Source of the DNA: Phycisphaerales bacterium
GTDB taxonomy: Bacteria; Planctomycetota; Phycisphaerae; Phycisphaerales; SM1A02
Reading direction: 5' to 3'
Assembly: GCA_014238125.1 (NCBI GenBank)
Contig: JABABS010000094.1
Span: 40,371-104,370, forward strand
Length of the DNA: 64,000 bases
Below are positions 1 through 8,557 of this stretch, one piece after another (position 1 is the stretch's first letter; each line of letters starts with the position of its first letter). Below the pieces are notes generated by a model. That model saw only the letters and a list, made by a program, of their open reading frames with translations, had not been told where the DNA came from and made no database searches. A program made the position numbers and the translations under genes.

Positions 1-951
1 CAATATTTCAGTCACTTGAACTGCATTCTCAGGTGCACACACTGCATACGCAAGTTGTTCGCCATATCCATCGTTTGGATCTACATTTGCACCAGCTTCT
101 TCAGCAAGTCCTTTGTCAACAAGTGACCAATACAACCGAGAGCCATCGCCACCACCAAGAATCGATGCAAGTGCTGCAGAAGCGTATCGGAGATCATCTT
201 GCGCTGTCACACCCTGCATCACCATAATGACATAGTGTTGACGCAAATCAGGAATCACAACTTCACGTGTTCCAGAATGTCTAACAACTTCCACGGGGCC
301 TCGCGTTGCACCTGTTCTTTTCCAAGCCCCGCACTTACTTGCAATTGTGTCGACCATTGCATCGAAGTCGACGTTTCCAGCTAATGCAACGATTGTATTA
401 TCCGCGCTATAGCGGTCATCAAAATACTCTTGCATTGAGTCGCGCTGCATGCTGTTGATCGTTTCAGGTGTTCCCAAAACGCGAAAACCCAATGGGTGGT
501 TTCCATAATATTGTTCCATCGCCTGTTCATACAAGACCCAAAACGGCTGATCATCATACATCGCTATTTCTTCAAGAATCACACTTTTTTCTGCATCAAA
601 ATCTACTTGTCGAAGCGCTGGTCTCAAAATATCAGCGAGAATATCATGCACTTCAACAATTGATTCTGGTAAAGACGCTCCCCAAAACGCTGTCATTTCA
701 CTAGATGTAAACGCGTTGTGCTTCGCCCCAAGATCGTCAAACGCCAAGTCAACTTGTTGGGCAGTTCTGGTATCGGTTCCCTTAAACATCATGTGTTCTA
801 AAAAATGACTAACGCCCATCAGTGCTGCTTCTTCGTCACGCGCACCTGTCTTCACAAAGAAACCAATCGCAGCACTTGCTGCATCCGTTGAAGTTTCCGC
901 GACAATACGCAAACCATTCTCTAATGTTGTTTCATTAAATCCAGAAGTCAA
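1..951 (-). CDS. M16 family zinc peptidase (insulinase/processing-peptidase-like), truncated by the window edge
   Basis: I translated this by hand; it is missing from the ORF track because it runs off the left edge. About 317 codons are visible. The N-terminal part carries the inverted zinc motif HFLEH and, further on, an ILEEIAMYDD segment, both typical of M16 peptidases that cleave small peptides or presequences. The reading continues through GGGDGSRLYWSLVDKG, as in the M16 N-terminal domain and linker. No ATG lies in frame. The likely start is a TTG at 949-951 that overlaps the lpdA stop codon in a TTGA arrangement, so the two genes are probably translationally coupled. The C-terminal half lies outside the window. 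Family assignment is firm; the exact start is inferred. Confidence 0.88.
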   Translation of the reverse strand, partial: MTSGFNETTLENGLRIVAETSTDAASAAIGFFVKTGARDEEAALMGVSHFLEHMMFKGTDTRTAQQVDLAFDDLGAKHNAFTSSEMTAFWGASLPESIVEVHDILADILRPALRQVDFDAEKSVILEEIAMYDDQPFWVLYEQAMEQYYGNHPLGFRVLGTPETINSMQRDSMQEYFDDRYSADNTIVALAGNVDFDAMVDTIASKCGAWKRTGATRGPVEVVRHSGTREVVIPDLRQHYVIMVMQGVTAQDDLRYASAALASILGGGDGSRLYWSLVDKGLAEEAGANVDPNDGYGEQLAYAVCAPENAVQVTEIL

Positions 952-2414
952 TTGTGAATCATTCTTCCTTCCGTACCCATAGCAGCTTCGTGAATCGATT
1001 CTGCCATGGTCGGATGTGCGTGCATCGTGGAAATAATATCTTCTACGGTCGCTTCAAGACGAATAGCCAATCCAACCTCGGCTATCAATTCACTTGCATC
1101 TTTCCCAATAATATGTACACCCAAAATTTCGCCGTATTTTTTACTTGCAAGAAATTTAACAAAACCATCTGCTGCGTCTACGGCTATCGCTTTTCCATGT
1201 GCTTTCAAAGAATAAACGCCTTTTGTAAATTCAACACCCTCATCAATTAATTCCGCTTCTGTTTTACCGATCGAAGCAACTTGTGGGTTCGTATACGTAC
1301 AAGCGGGTATAGAAGTGTAATCAACACCAAGTGTGTGATGACCAGCCATTCTCTCGACACAAGTAACTGCTTCTTCGGACGCAACGTGGGCAAGAAGCGG
1401 CGCGCCAATAATGTCACCAACTGCAAACACTCCTGGAACGTTTGTTTCATACGTCGGCTCAGCGACAAGTTTAGCGTCTGTCTTTATAAAACCACGATCC
1501 AATGCAAGTCCCAGCGAATCATCAAACAATCCGTCCGTTCGTGGGCCAACACCAATTGCAACTAACACTATTTGCGCCTGAACCGATGTTTCCTTGTCAT
1601 TCTTTGTAAAGGTAACAGTTGCACCGTTTTCATTTCGTTCAACGGATTTCACTGCCGAAGAGGTGTGGATATTCATTCCCTGCTTTTTAAATGCACGATG
1701 CGCATGTTTACTAACTTCTTCATCTTCAACAGGAAGAATTCGATCTAGCATTTCAACTATAGTCACCTCCGCGCCAAATGCATTGTACACATATGCAAAC
1801 TCCATACCGATCGCGCCTGATCCGATCACAACAACAGAGTCTGGCTTTTCATCAAGCGTCATCGCTTTGGAAGAGTTCACAATTACTTTGTGATCACATG
1901 GTGCAAATGGAAGTTCACGGGGCTTCGCGCCAGTTGCAACCATCACGCGGTCTGAAGTAATCGTTTCAACAACTTCGCTCCCAATACCACTGTAATAATC
2001 ACCGCAGGGTGAAAGAATTTCAACTTTGCAAGGTGAACTATTTGTTGCTCCTGAAACAATATGTGCATGTCCTTGCACGTGCTCAATGCCATTCTTTTTG
2101 AATAAGTAGCCAACGCCATTGTTAAGTTGCTCGGTAATTTTCCGAGATCGTCCAATGTATTTTCCCCAATCAACTACCACTTCTTTTGCGGTAATTCCCC
2201 ACGATTCTCCATGATTTACAAACTCACTGTACATCTCGGCGCCGTGCAACAAGGCTTTTGATGGAATACAACCCCAATTCAAGCACACCCCGCCGAGTTT
2301 GTCTCGGTCGATGCACGCAACTTTCATACCAAGTTGTGCCCCGCGGATCGCTCCAACATACCCGCCGGGCCCTGCACCAATCACAATTAAATCAAAATGT
2401 CGTTGATCGCTCAC
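948..2414 (-). CDS. lpdA: Dihydrolipoyl dehydrogenase (E3 component)
   Basis: A 488-residue flavoprotein that reoxidises dihydrolipoamide in 2-oxoacid dehydrogenase or glycine cleavage complexes, passing electrons to NAD+. The N-terminal FAD site is VIGAGPGGYVGAIRGAQLG. The redox-active disulfide is in GGVCLNWGCIPSKALL. An NAD-binding GSGAIGMEFAY segment follows near residue 200, and the C-terminal dimerisation end carries the HAHPTMAE motif with the catalytic His. Length is normal for the family. The start is a GTG preceded by AGAAAGGA about 7 nt upstream, one of the clearer Shine-Dalgarno sites in this window. The M16 peptidase gene overlaps its 3' end. The other complex subunits are not in the window. 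Confidence 0.97.
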   Translation of the reverse strand: MSDQRHFDLIVIGAGPGGYVGAIRGAQLGMKVACIDRDKLGGVCLNWGCIPSKALLHGAEMYSEFVNHGESWGITAKEVVVDWGKYIGRSRKITEQLNNGVGYLFKKNGIEHVQGHAHIVSGATNSSPCKVEILSPCGDYYSGIGSEVVETITSDRVMVATGAKPRELPFAPCDHKVIVNSSKAMTLDEKPDSVVVIGSGAIGMEFAYVYNAFGAEVTIVEMLDRILPVEDEEVSKHAHRAFKKQGMNIHTSSAVKSVERNENGATVTFTKNDKETSVQAQIVLVAIGVGPRTDGLFDDSLGLALDRGFIKTDAKLVAEPTYETNVPGVFAVGDIIGAPLLAHVASEEAVTCVERMAGHHTLGVDYTSIPACTYTNPQVASIGKTEAELIDEGVEFTKGVYSLKAHGKAIAVDAADGFVKFLASKKYGEILGVHIIGKDASELIAEVGLAIRLEATVEDIISTMHAHPTMAESIHEAAMGTEGRMIHN

Positions 2415-2539
2415 AAAAGCGTCCTTTCTATTGCTAGTGTTAAGTACGAGAAGTAGTTATTCTATCAAACCAAGATACGGCAAGGTTGCTCCGCTACGCG
2501 TATCATGTCCAAATTAGACTCTAGCGACAGGAAGATTTA

Positions 2540-3304
2540 GTGCGAACTGCAATTATTAGTGACATCCATGGAAACCTCGAAGCACTCACGACAGTGCTCG
2601 ATGATATTGATCAGCGTTCGATAGATCAAATTATATCTTTGGGTGACATTCTGGGATATGGTCCTGATCCAAAACAGTGTGTTGACCTAGTAGCAAAACG
2701 GTGCGAGTGGTCTCTTCTTGGAAATCACGATTACGGTGCCCTATATGAACCAACCAACTTTAATAAAGCTGCTGAAGATGCTGCGTATTGGACTCGAGCA
2801 CAGTTTGATGCTGAAGAGGATAAGGAAATCGCAGCAAAACGTTGGGAATTTCTTGGTGGACTTCGCGTTCGCACAAACTTGGGCGATTTTCTTTGCGTGC
2901 ATGGAACGCCTCGCAGACCAATTAACGAATATCTTTTTCCTGATGACGCGATTAATTCACCCGTCAAAATGAAACTAATTTTCGATCGAATTCCAAAACA
3001 CGCGATGTCTGGGCACACACACGTGCCGGGCATCTTTACGGACGAGCCAGATTTTTACCCACCAGATGATCTTAATGATTCTTCATTTAATTACAATCAA
3101 GATGACCACTTCATCATTAATCCAGGCTCGGTTGGGCAGCCTCGTGACCTCGATCCGCGAAGCAGTTATGCAATTCTTGACGACGAAGCCTCCATGGTCG
3201 AGTTTTTTAGGCTTGACTACGATATCGAAGCCGTCCGCGAAAAAATTCATGCAATACCAGAACTTAGCAACTGGCTCGGGGATCGGCTCCTTGAAGGACG
3301 GTAA
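2540..3304 (+). CDS. Metallophosphoesterase (YfcE/MJ0936-like), cytoplasmic
   Basis: A 254-residue calcineurin-like phosphoesterase. All expected metal-site blocks are visible in order: SDIHGN at the N-terminus, GDILGYGPDP, GNHDYG, VHGTPR and GHTHVPG. A late NPGSVGQPRD segment is typical of the YfcE-type single-domain group, which hydrolyses phosphodiesters or phosphomonoesters with two metal ions. The start is a GTG with AGGAAG about 6 nt upstream. It is transcribed away from lpdA and lies 30 nt upstream of yidC, so it may share a transcript with it. The physiological substrate cannot be read from the sequence. Confidence 0.93.
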   Translation: MRTAIISDIHGNLEALTTVLDDIDQRSIDQIISLGDILGYGPDPKQCVDLVAKRCEWSLLGNHDYGALYEPTNFNKAAEDAAYWTRAQFDAEEDKEIAAKRWEFLGGLRVRTNLGDFLCVHGTPRRPINEYLFPDDAINSPVKMKLIFDRIPKHAMSGHTHVPGIFTDEPDFYPPDDLNDSSFNYNQDDHFIINPGSVGQPRDLDPRSSYAILDDEASMVEFFRLDYDIEAVREKIHAIPELSNWLGDRLLEGR

Positions 3305-3334
3305 ACAAATCTCCCTTTATAGAAGAAACGCACT

Positions 3335-5533
3335 ATGACGAAGCAAGCAAAACGTCGTTTGATTCCACTCATTGTATTGGTCGCCTCAGCAGGAGTCCTT
3401 GCTGCTATTATTTTTGGGCCAGAGAAGCCCAAACCCGCAATTGAGAAAGTCCCTTCTCCAACTGTAGAGGTGACTCCTGAGGCTAAAAAGCCTGCTCAGG
3501 ACGCCAAAACGCCTGTTTCATCGGAATTAACACCCGTTGCTGAGCCCAAAACTGAGACAGAGGTAAAAAACAAGCCAATTGCAGGAAAACTATCACTCCT
3601 TCTATATAAAGATGATGCAACTCCTGCATCGCTTGGAACTTTGAACGATCCCTCAACCTCAAAAATGGAAATCGAGTTTACTCGAGCTGGCGCGGGCATT
3701 AGTTCAATCCGGTTTTCGGATATTTTTGAAACAGTTGACGGAAAACTTGCGTGGAATAAATATCGATCTGGTATTGGTGAGCAACCATCAATAGAAGAAA
3801 TGTACCTGCTTTCGACAACGCACGAGCTTGCCTATAACACAGAGCAAGGTATGCAAACTGCAGATATCTCCGTTCTTGGGGCGAGTCAAATTACAATCAA
3901 CGGCGAACTCCTTCACCTCACCTCGCCAACTGTTTGGAACATCACAGACACAGGTAGTTTTGAAGCAACCATTGTTGATGATAACCGCGAGGTGGTTGCA
4001 AAGATCACTCGTGTTTGGACACTTAACTCAGCGTATGGATTACAACTCGAACAACAAGTTCATAACCTTTCATCTTCAAAACTTGACGTTGAATGGTTGC
4101 AGTACGGACCGCCAAGTTTGCGTGTTGACCGATCGCGTTACATGGATCGTCGGCGATTTCGTTTTGGCTGGGAACTTAGTGATGAATATGATCCAAACCA
4201 AGCAGCTCCTATTCAGTCAAGTGATTTTTTGTATGAGTATGCAGATGCGACAAAAGTTGGAGACGAACCACTCTGGCCAACAACTGAAACTACAGAAGAT
4301 GGTTTAAAACTTTCGTGGTTTGCCTCTACTAATAGATATTTCGCATTAGCTGTATTTCCTAATATTAACGATGATGGAGATGGCCCAAGACTTATCAAGA
4401 ACACTGTTCAGGTTATTACTGCGCAAACAGTTGGTGTTGATGATCAAGAATTTATCTTGACTGCACTTTGGGCGCCAAAAACCTCCATTGCAGCAAACGC
4501 AGTGTTTGATTTAACGATGGGTGTGTATGCTGGTCCGCTTAAGCGATCTATTCTTGACAACGAACAGCCTTATGTTTCCCTGTCTATGCGCGGCATGGTG
4601 CTTTACCAGATGTCAAGCATGTGCGCAATTTGCACATTCCAATGGTTGGCTGACTTTTTAGCGGTGGTGCTCACAAGCCTTGACCAATACGTAGTGTTTG
4701 ACTGGGGACTTGCAATTGTTTTATTGGTGTTGATCGTAAGAACTATATTGCATCCGATTACCAAGAAATCGCAAATCAACATGCAGCGCTTTGGGAAAGT
4801 GATGCAAAAACTGAAGCCAGAGATTGACAAACTAAAATCAAAGTATCCAAACGATCCTAAAAAAGTGCAAAGCGAACAAATGGGGTTAATGCAAAAGCAC
4901 GGCGTGAACCCCTTTCAAATGCTTGGGTGTCTACCAATGTTTTTGCAAATGCCGATTTGGGTTGCGCTTTATGCTTTGTTGTATTTCATGTTTGACATCC
5001 GTCATGAACCCGCGTTTTTCGGTGTCTTTCAATTGTTTGGCGATTGGCCGTTTCTTGCAGATTTAAGTGCTTCCGACCACTTCTTCGGTGCATTTAAAGA
5101 ACCAAAACAATTTCTCTTGTGGAACATGACTGGCATTAACCTGTTACCAATTCTCATGGGTGGTATTTTCTTTATTCAACAAAAATATATGTCTCCGCAA
5201 ACTGGTTCAGCAATGACACCGGAGCAACAATCACAACAAAAAATCATGCGAATTATGATGGTCGTGTTATTCCCTGTGATGTTGTATAGTGCTCCTTCTG
5301 GTTTAACCTTGTACATTTTGACTTCAAGCACAGTCGGCATTCTTGAAAGCCGACACATTCGTAAACATGTCGATCAAATGGATGTGTCTCCCAGCGAAAA
5401 ACCAGTAGATGCAACCGGAAAACGCAGCAAGCCCAAAGACAAACAAGGCCGCGCCTGGGCAGATGCAATGGAAGCACGACGAAAGAAAGTGAAAAACAAA
5501 ACAAACAAGCGCTCGTTTAAGAAAAAGGATTAG
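3335..5533 (+). CDS. yidC: Membrane protein insertase YidC
   Basis: A 732-residue inner-membrane insertase that integrates proteins with or without SecYEG. It has the Gram-negative layout: an N-terminal membrane anchor (LIPLIVLVASAGVLAAIIFG), a long low-complexity linker rich in Pro, Lys and Glu, a large periplasmic domain, and the conserved C-terminal bundle from about residue 450. The core shows an Arg in the first core helix (IVRTILHPITKKSQ) and a NPFQMLGCLPMFLQMPIW segment. The C-terminal tail is strongly basic, as expected for ribosome contact. It sits 12 nt upstream of mnmE, matching the common yidC-mnmE neighbourhood near bacterial origins. It is longer than the E. coli protein, mainly in the linker and periplasmic part. 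Confidence 0.97.
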   Translation: MTKQAKRRLIPLIVLVASAGVLAAIIFGPEKPKPAIEKVPSPTVEVTPEAKKPAQDAKTPVSSELTPVAEPKTETEVKNKPIAGKLSLLLYKDDATPASLGTLNDPSTSKMEIEFTRAGAGISSIRFSDIFETVDGKLAWNKYRSGIGEQPSIEEMYLLSTTHELAYNTEQGMQTADISVLGASQITINGELLHLTSPTVWNITDTGSFEATIVDDNREVVAKITRVWTLNSAYGLQLEQQVHNLSSSKLDVEWLQYGPPSLRVDRSRYMDRRRFRFGWELSDEYDPNQAAPIQSSDFLYEYADATKVGDEPLWPTTETTEDGLKLSWFASTNRYFALAVFPNINDDGDGPRLIKNTVQVITAQTVGVDDQEFILTALWAPKTSIAANAVFDLTMGVYAGPLKRSILDNEQPYVSLSMRGMVLYQMSSMCAICTFQWLADFLAVVLTSLDQYVVFDWGLAIVLLVLIVRTILHPITKKSQINMQRFGKVMQKLKPEIDKLKSKYPNDPKKVQSEQMGLMQKHGVNPFQMLGCLPMFLQMPIWVALYALLYFMFDIRHEPAFFGVFQLFGDWPFLADLSASDHFFGAFKEPKQFLLWNMTGINLLPILMGGIFFIQQKYMSPQTGSAMTPEQQSQQKIMRIMMVVLFPVMLYSAPSGLTLYILTSSTVGILESRHIRKHVDQMDVSPSEKPVDATGKRSKPKDKQGRAWADAMEARRKKVKNKTNKRSFKKKD

Positions 5534-5545
5534 GCTTACGGTCCG

Positions 5546-6826
5546 ATGGATCTTGAATCAACAATTGTTGCAATAAGTTCTGCTCAAGGCTATGCAAAAC
5601 GAGCGATGGTTCGTATTAGTGGATCAAAGGCGTTTAGTGGAATAGAAAAACTTGGAGTCAAACCAAAATTTGGTTCTGTTTTATCGAGCAAGCTTGACAT
5701 TGGAGAAAATAAGTTGCCTGTTCTTGTTGGTGCCTTTCCAAAAAACTCATCGTACACAGGTGATCAACTTATTGAAATACAACTTGTAGGGAACCCGATA
5801 CTTGCAAGAAGATTGGTTTCATTGTGTATTGAAGCAACAGGTGGACGCGAAGCAACTGCGGGAGAATTTACGGCGAGAGCTTTTTTCTCGGGACGCATTT
5901 CACTTGCACAAGCGGAAGGTGTTTCTGCAACTATCTCAGCATCAAACAACGCTGAACTTTCCGGAGCAGCACTACTTCGGGAAGGCGCTCTTTCAAAGCT
6001 TACCAAACCAGTGGTATCGGTACTGACCCGTACGCTCGCACTTATCGAAGCGGGAATTGATTTTACAGATGAAGAAGATGTAGAAGCAATTTCGAACTCC
6101 AATCTCAACTGTGAACTTAATTCTGCAAAGGAATCTCTTTCCTCAATCATACACCACTCGGTTCCAATGGCTTCACTTCGGTATTTACCAAAAGTTGTTC
6201 TTGCGGGGAAGCCAAATGCGGGGAAATCTACTTTATTTAATTACTTGATTGGAAAGCAAAGAGTTGTTGTGAACAAAATATCTGGTACAACACGAGACGC
6301 TATCGAAGAAGGGGTTATATTTGGTTCTGTTAAAGCGTTGCTTGTTGATATTGCTGGGTTAGAAAATAAACATGATAATATTTCTTATTCATCACAAATA
6401 ACTGCTCAAAACGCTATTGCCAACGCAGATCTTGTATTGTGGTGTGTTGGACCAAATGACACTGCACCGTCAGCCAATGAGCAAACAATCGTCGTTAAAA
6501 CAAAAGCTGATCTTCGAGACCAAAAAGAAGGCGCCATCTGTGCAACAACTGGTGTTGGCATTGAAAAACTAAAAATACAAATTGCAGAATTATTACAACT
6601 AAAAACAATCGTGAATCTAAATGCCATCGCCACCCTGCCAAGACACGAGGAACTGTTGAGCGTTGCATTTGGGGGTATTGAAGGTGCTGAAACAAATTCA
6701 CAAACACCAGAATTGTGCGCTGCATGTATTCGTGATTCTTTACACGCGCTTGGAAAAATCACAGGTCGTATATCACCTGACGATGTACTCGAACATGTTT
6801 TTTCTTCTTTTTGCGTCGGAAAATAA
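5546..6826 (+). CDS. mnmE: tRNA uridine-5-carboxymethylaminomethyl modification GTPase MnmE
   Basis: A 426-residue protein that works with MnmG to modify the wobble uridine of several tRNAs. The N-terminal folate-binding domain is followed by helical segments and an inserted G domain with GKPNAGKSTLFN (P-loop) and SGTTRDAIEEG (G2). It ends in FCVGK, the C-terminal Cys motif that closes MnmE proteins (usually FCIGK). The G3 motif reads DIAGLEN rather than the usual DTAGLR, and switch II is shorter than in E. coli. G4 is TKAD. Total length is somewhat short for the family. It is probably cotranscribed with yidC and converges on dciA. Confidence 0.95.
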   Translation: MDLESTIVAISSAQGYAKRAMVRISGSKAFSGIEKLGVKPKFGSVLSSKLDIGENKLPVLVGAFPKNSSYTGDQLIEIQLVGNPILARRLVSLCIEATGGREATAGEFTARAFFSGRISLAQAEGVSATISASNNAELSGAALLREGALSKLTKPVVSVLTRTLALIEAGIDFTDEEDVEAISNSNLNCELNSAKESLSSIIHHSVPMASLRYLPKVVLAGKPNAGKSTLFNYLIGKQRVVVNKISGTTRDAIEEGVIFGSVKALLVDIAGLENKHDNISYSSQITAQNAIANADLVLWCVGPNDTAPSANEQTIVVKTKADLRDQKEGAICATTGVGIEKLKIQIAELLQLKTIVNLNAIATLPRHEELLSVAFGGIEGAETNSQTPELCAACIRDSLHALGKITGRISPDDVLEHVFSSFCVGK

Positions 6827-6861
6827 AAAACTAGTTAGGCAGTTCTAACTTTTATTTTTTT
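6821..6861. terminator. Bidirectional terminator between convergent mnmE and dciA
   Basis: The arms AGTTAG and CTAACT flank a 6-nt loop. An A-run lies to the left and a TTTATTTTTTT tract to the right, so the hairpin can terminate transcription from either side. The dciA stop codon lies inside the structure. Confidence 0.8.
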
Positions 6862-7173
6862 CAGCGTCCCTTTGCTTACCCGTTGTAAATCACGAAGTAA
6901 ACTTACTCGTATCAATCTGTTTAATTGATATGCAACTGCGGATCCATCTGTTGCGACTTCTAATATGCCCTTTCGCAAAGACACAATTGTCGCCTGTTTC
7001 GCAATATGTGACGGAACAAGTTCATCCCACGCTTCAACCAAAGAAGATGATTGACGGTTCCCTTTTCGTAGGCCTTTTCGCATAGCCTCAACAGTATCGC
7101 TAATACTAGTGTCTCGCAGTGGGCGTGCACGCCAGTTACGCAAGCGATCAAGTTGTGATTTTGGGTTTAACAT
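6835..7173 (-). CDS. dciA: DUF721/DciA-family protein, putative replicative helicase loader
   Basis: A 112-residue protein with the DUF721 (DciA) signature: a WDELVP segment in the first half, then a KGILEVATDGSAVAYQLNRL block, where DciA proteins have the conserved EV..D.SA...EL pattern. DciA loads or activates the replicative helicase DnaB in bacteria lacking DnaC or DnaI; that role is family knowledge and was not shown here. The ORF track starts at an upstream GTG (7176). I prefer the ATG at 7173, because TACGAT ends 7 nt before it, as at many other genes in this window. It lies among yidC, mnmE and parB, as expected for an origin-proximal gene. Confidence 0.82.
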   Translation of the reverse strand: MLNPKSQLDRLRNWRARPLRDTSISDTVEAMRKGLRKGNRQSSSLVEAWDELVPSHIAKQATIVSLRKGILEVATDGSAVAYQLNRLIRVSLLRDLQRVSKGTLKKIKVRTA

Positions 7174-7180
7174 CACTCAC

Positions 7181-7186
7181 ATCGTA
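7181..7186 (-). promoter_or_regulatory. -10 box of dciA (TACGAT, 7 nt before ATG)
   Basis: TACGAT on the minus strand ends 7 nt before the dciA start. No Shine-Dalgarno sequence fits between, so the transcript is probably leaderless. Confidence 0.5.
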
Positions 7187-7253
7187 CACTGCAAACTGAT
7201 TTGAATCACATAATTTATTCTAAGATAAAAAGCCACGCGGTTCGGTGGTCTGT

Positions 7254-7259
7254 TATTGT
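7254..7259 (+). promoter_or_regulatory. -10 box of the ABC ATPase gene (TATTGT, 8 nt before ATG)
   Basis: TATTGT ends 8 nt before the ATG at 7268 and overlaps the TTG (7256) chosen by the ORF track. This favours the ATG as the true start. Confidence 0.45.
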
Positions 7260-7267
7260 CCGCAACT

Positions 7268-8305
7268 ATGACGGCGATTTCACTGACCTGCTTAACCAAA
7301 AATTATGGCAAAACTCTTGCCGTAGACTCAATAGATTTAACCATCGGTTCTGGTGAGTTATTTTTTTTACTCGGGCCATCGGGCTGTGGAAAAACCACCC
7401 TGCTTCGAATGCTTGCTGGATTTATTGATCCTACTGCAGGCAAGATTCTTTTTGGTGATAAAGAAGTAACACACACTCCCCCAAACAAGCGAAATACTGG
7501 CATGGTTTTTCAAAGCTATGCCCTTTGGCCACATATGACAGTAGTTGAAAATGTCGCGTATGGCCTCAAAATACGTAAGAATTCCCCCACGGAACAGCGA
7601 AAAAAAGCTCTTGCGGCCTTAGAAACAGTTCATATGGGACATTTAGCAAATCGTAAGCCAAATGAACTCTCAGGTGGTCAGCAGCAGAGAGTTGCCCTAG
7701 CTCGAGCTATTGTCGTAGAACCAGATGTCCTCCTTTTGGATGAACCATTAAGCAATCTTGATGCAAAACTACGTCTTGAAATGAGAAGTGAAATACGTAG
7801 AATTTGCACTACTATCGGTATGACAACTGTTTACGTCACTCATGATCAAAAAGAAGCACTCTCTATTGCGGATCGCCTCGCTATTCTCAAAGATGGCAAA
7901 GTAATACAAGTTGGTAGCCCAAGAGAGGTATATCAAGCACCAAATTCACAGTTTGTTGCAGAGTTCATAGGTGAAACTAATTTTGTCCCTGCTACTCCTA
8001 GTCCGGGGGGCTTAAAAACTGCCTTTGGTCAACTCCGGACAAATATTTCATGCGAAGGAACAAGTGTTGTCTGTTCTCTGAGACCTGAAGCGATCAGGGT
8101 TATAGACTCCCCTGCAGCTCAAAATGGATTTTCTGGAAAAAGAGTAGAAACAATTTATCTTGGTGAAGTTGCGCAGCACAAAATCAAAGTAACTGACGAT
8201 TTAGTTTTACGAGTTACCGAGGTCAACCCCAGACACTTAGGCGAAGTAGGGGATACCCTTCACATGACAATTGATCCTTGCGATGTTGTTCCCCTGTCCG
8301 TGTAA
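7268..8305 (+). CDS. ABC transporter ATP-binding protein, FbpC/PotA type
   Basis: A 345-residue ATPase with Walker A GPSGCGKTT, Q-loop MVFQSYALWPH, signature LSGGQQQRVALARA, Walker B LLLDEPLSNLD and H-loop VTHDQKEAL. After about residue 235 a regulatory TOBE-like C-terminal domain follows. The CUT1/MOI subfamily with this layout drives uptake of Fe(III), polyamines, sulfate or thiamine. No permease is adjacent. The only matching permease in the window is the two-module FbpB-like gene at 33.6-35.3 kb, so the two may work together as a split Fe(III)-type importer; that link is inference. The ORF track starts at a TTG; I use the ATG four codons downstream, which fits a -10 box 8 nt before it. 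Confidence 0.9.
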   Translation: MTAISLTCLTKNYGKTLAVDSIDLTIGSGELFFLLGPSGCGKTTLLRMLAGFIDPTAGKILFGDKEVTHTPPNKRNTGMVFQSYALWPHMTVVENVAYGLKIRKNSPTEQRKKALAALETVHMGHLANRKPNELSGGQQQRVALARAIVVEPDVLLLDEPLSNLDAKLRLEMRSEIRRICTTIGMTTVYVTHDQKEALSIADRLAILKDGKVIQVGSPREVYQAPNSQFVAEFIGETNFVPATPSPGGLKTAFGQLRTNISCEGTSVVCSLRPEAIRVIDSPAAQNGFSGKRVETIYLGEVAQHKIKVTDDLVLRVTEVNPRHLGEVGDTLHMTIDPCDVVPLSV

Positions 8306-8325
8306 ACTCTTGCTTTATGCAAATT

Positions 8326-8343
8326 AACAACATTTGCACACAC
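8326..8343 (+). terminator. Weak hairpin downstream of the ABC ATPase gene
   Basis: The arms GCAAAT and ATTTGC flank an AT-rich loop shortly after the stop codon. The stem is only 6 bp, GC-poor, and lacks a good T-tract, so terminator function is uncertain. I see no gene in the rest of 8306-8505. Confidence 0.3.
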
Positions 8344-8457
8344 TTTCGTGCTATTTAGCAACAGTTAGATCTTTTTCGGCAATTCAAAATTCTAGTGCAG
8401 AGACTACTGGCTGGTTATCGGACTTAATAAACCGAGTAATTCGCCCTCTTATTGGGG

Positions 8458-8486
8458 TTGACGGGCACCGAAATTCCTGAGATAAA
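8458..8486 (+). promoter_or_regulatory. Candidate sigma-70-type promoter of parB (TTGACG, 17 nt, GATAAA)
   Basis: TTGACG at 8458-8463 and GATAAA at 8481-8486 are separated by 17 nt. The parS palindrome lies about 20 nt downstream, between this promoter and the parB start, so ParB binding could repress its own transcription. A TACACT at 8488-8493 is an alternative -10 box. Confidence 0.4.
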
Positions 8487-8505
8487 TTACACTGTAAGAA
8501 ACAGG

Positions 8506-8521
8506 TGTTCCACGTGGAACA
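8506..8521. promoter_or_regulatory. parS centromere site (TGTTCCACGTGGAACA)
   Basis: This is a perfect 16-bp palindrome with CACGTG at its centre. It matches the bacterial parS consensus TGTTTCACGTGAAACA except for the symmetric T-to-C and A-to-G change next to the core. It lies 36 nt upstream of the parB start codon. parS sites seed ParB spreading and are normally near the replication origin. I saw no second copy in the window. Confidence 0.9.
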
Positions 8522-8557
8522 TGTTGCGAAGCTAATTTGGTTGAAGGAGTAACCGTT

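Noticed and set aside
5764-6150. 128-aa minus ORF inside mnmE
   Set aside because: Ser/Ala-rich shadow of the mnmE coding strand, with no independent start signal.
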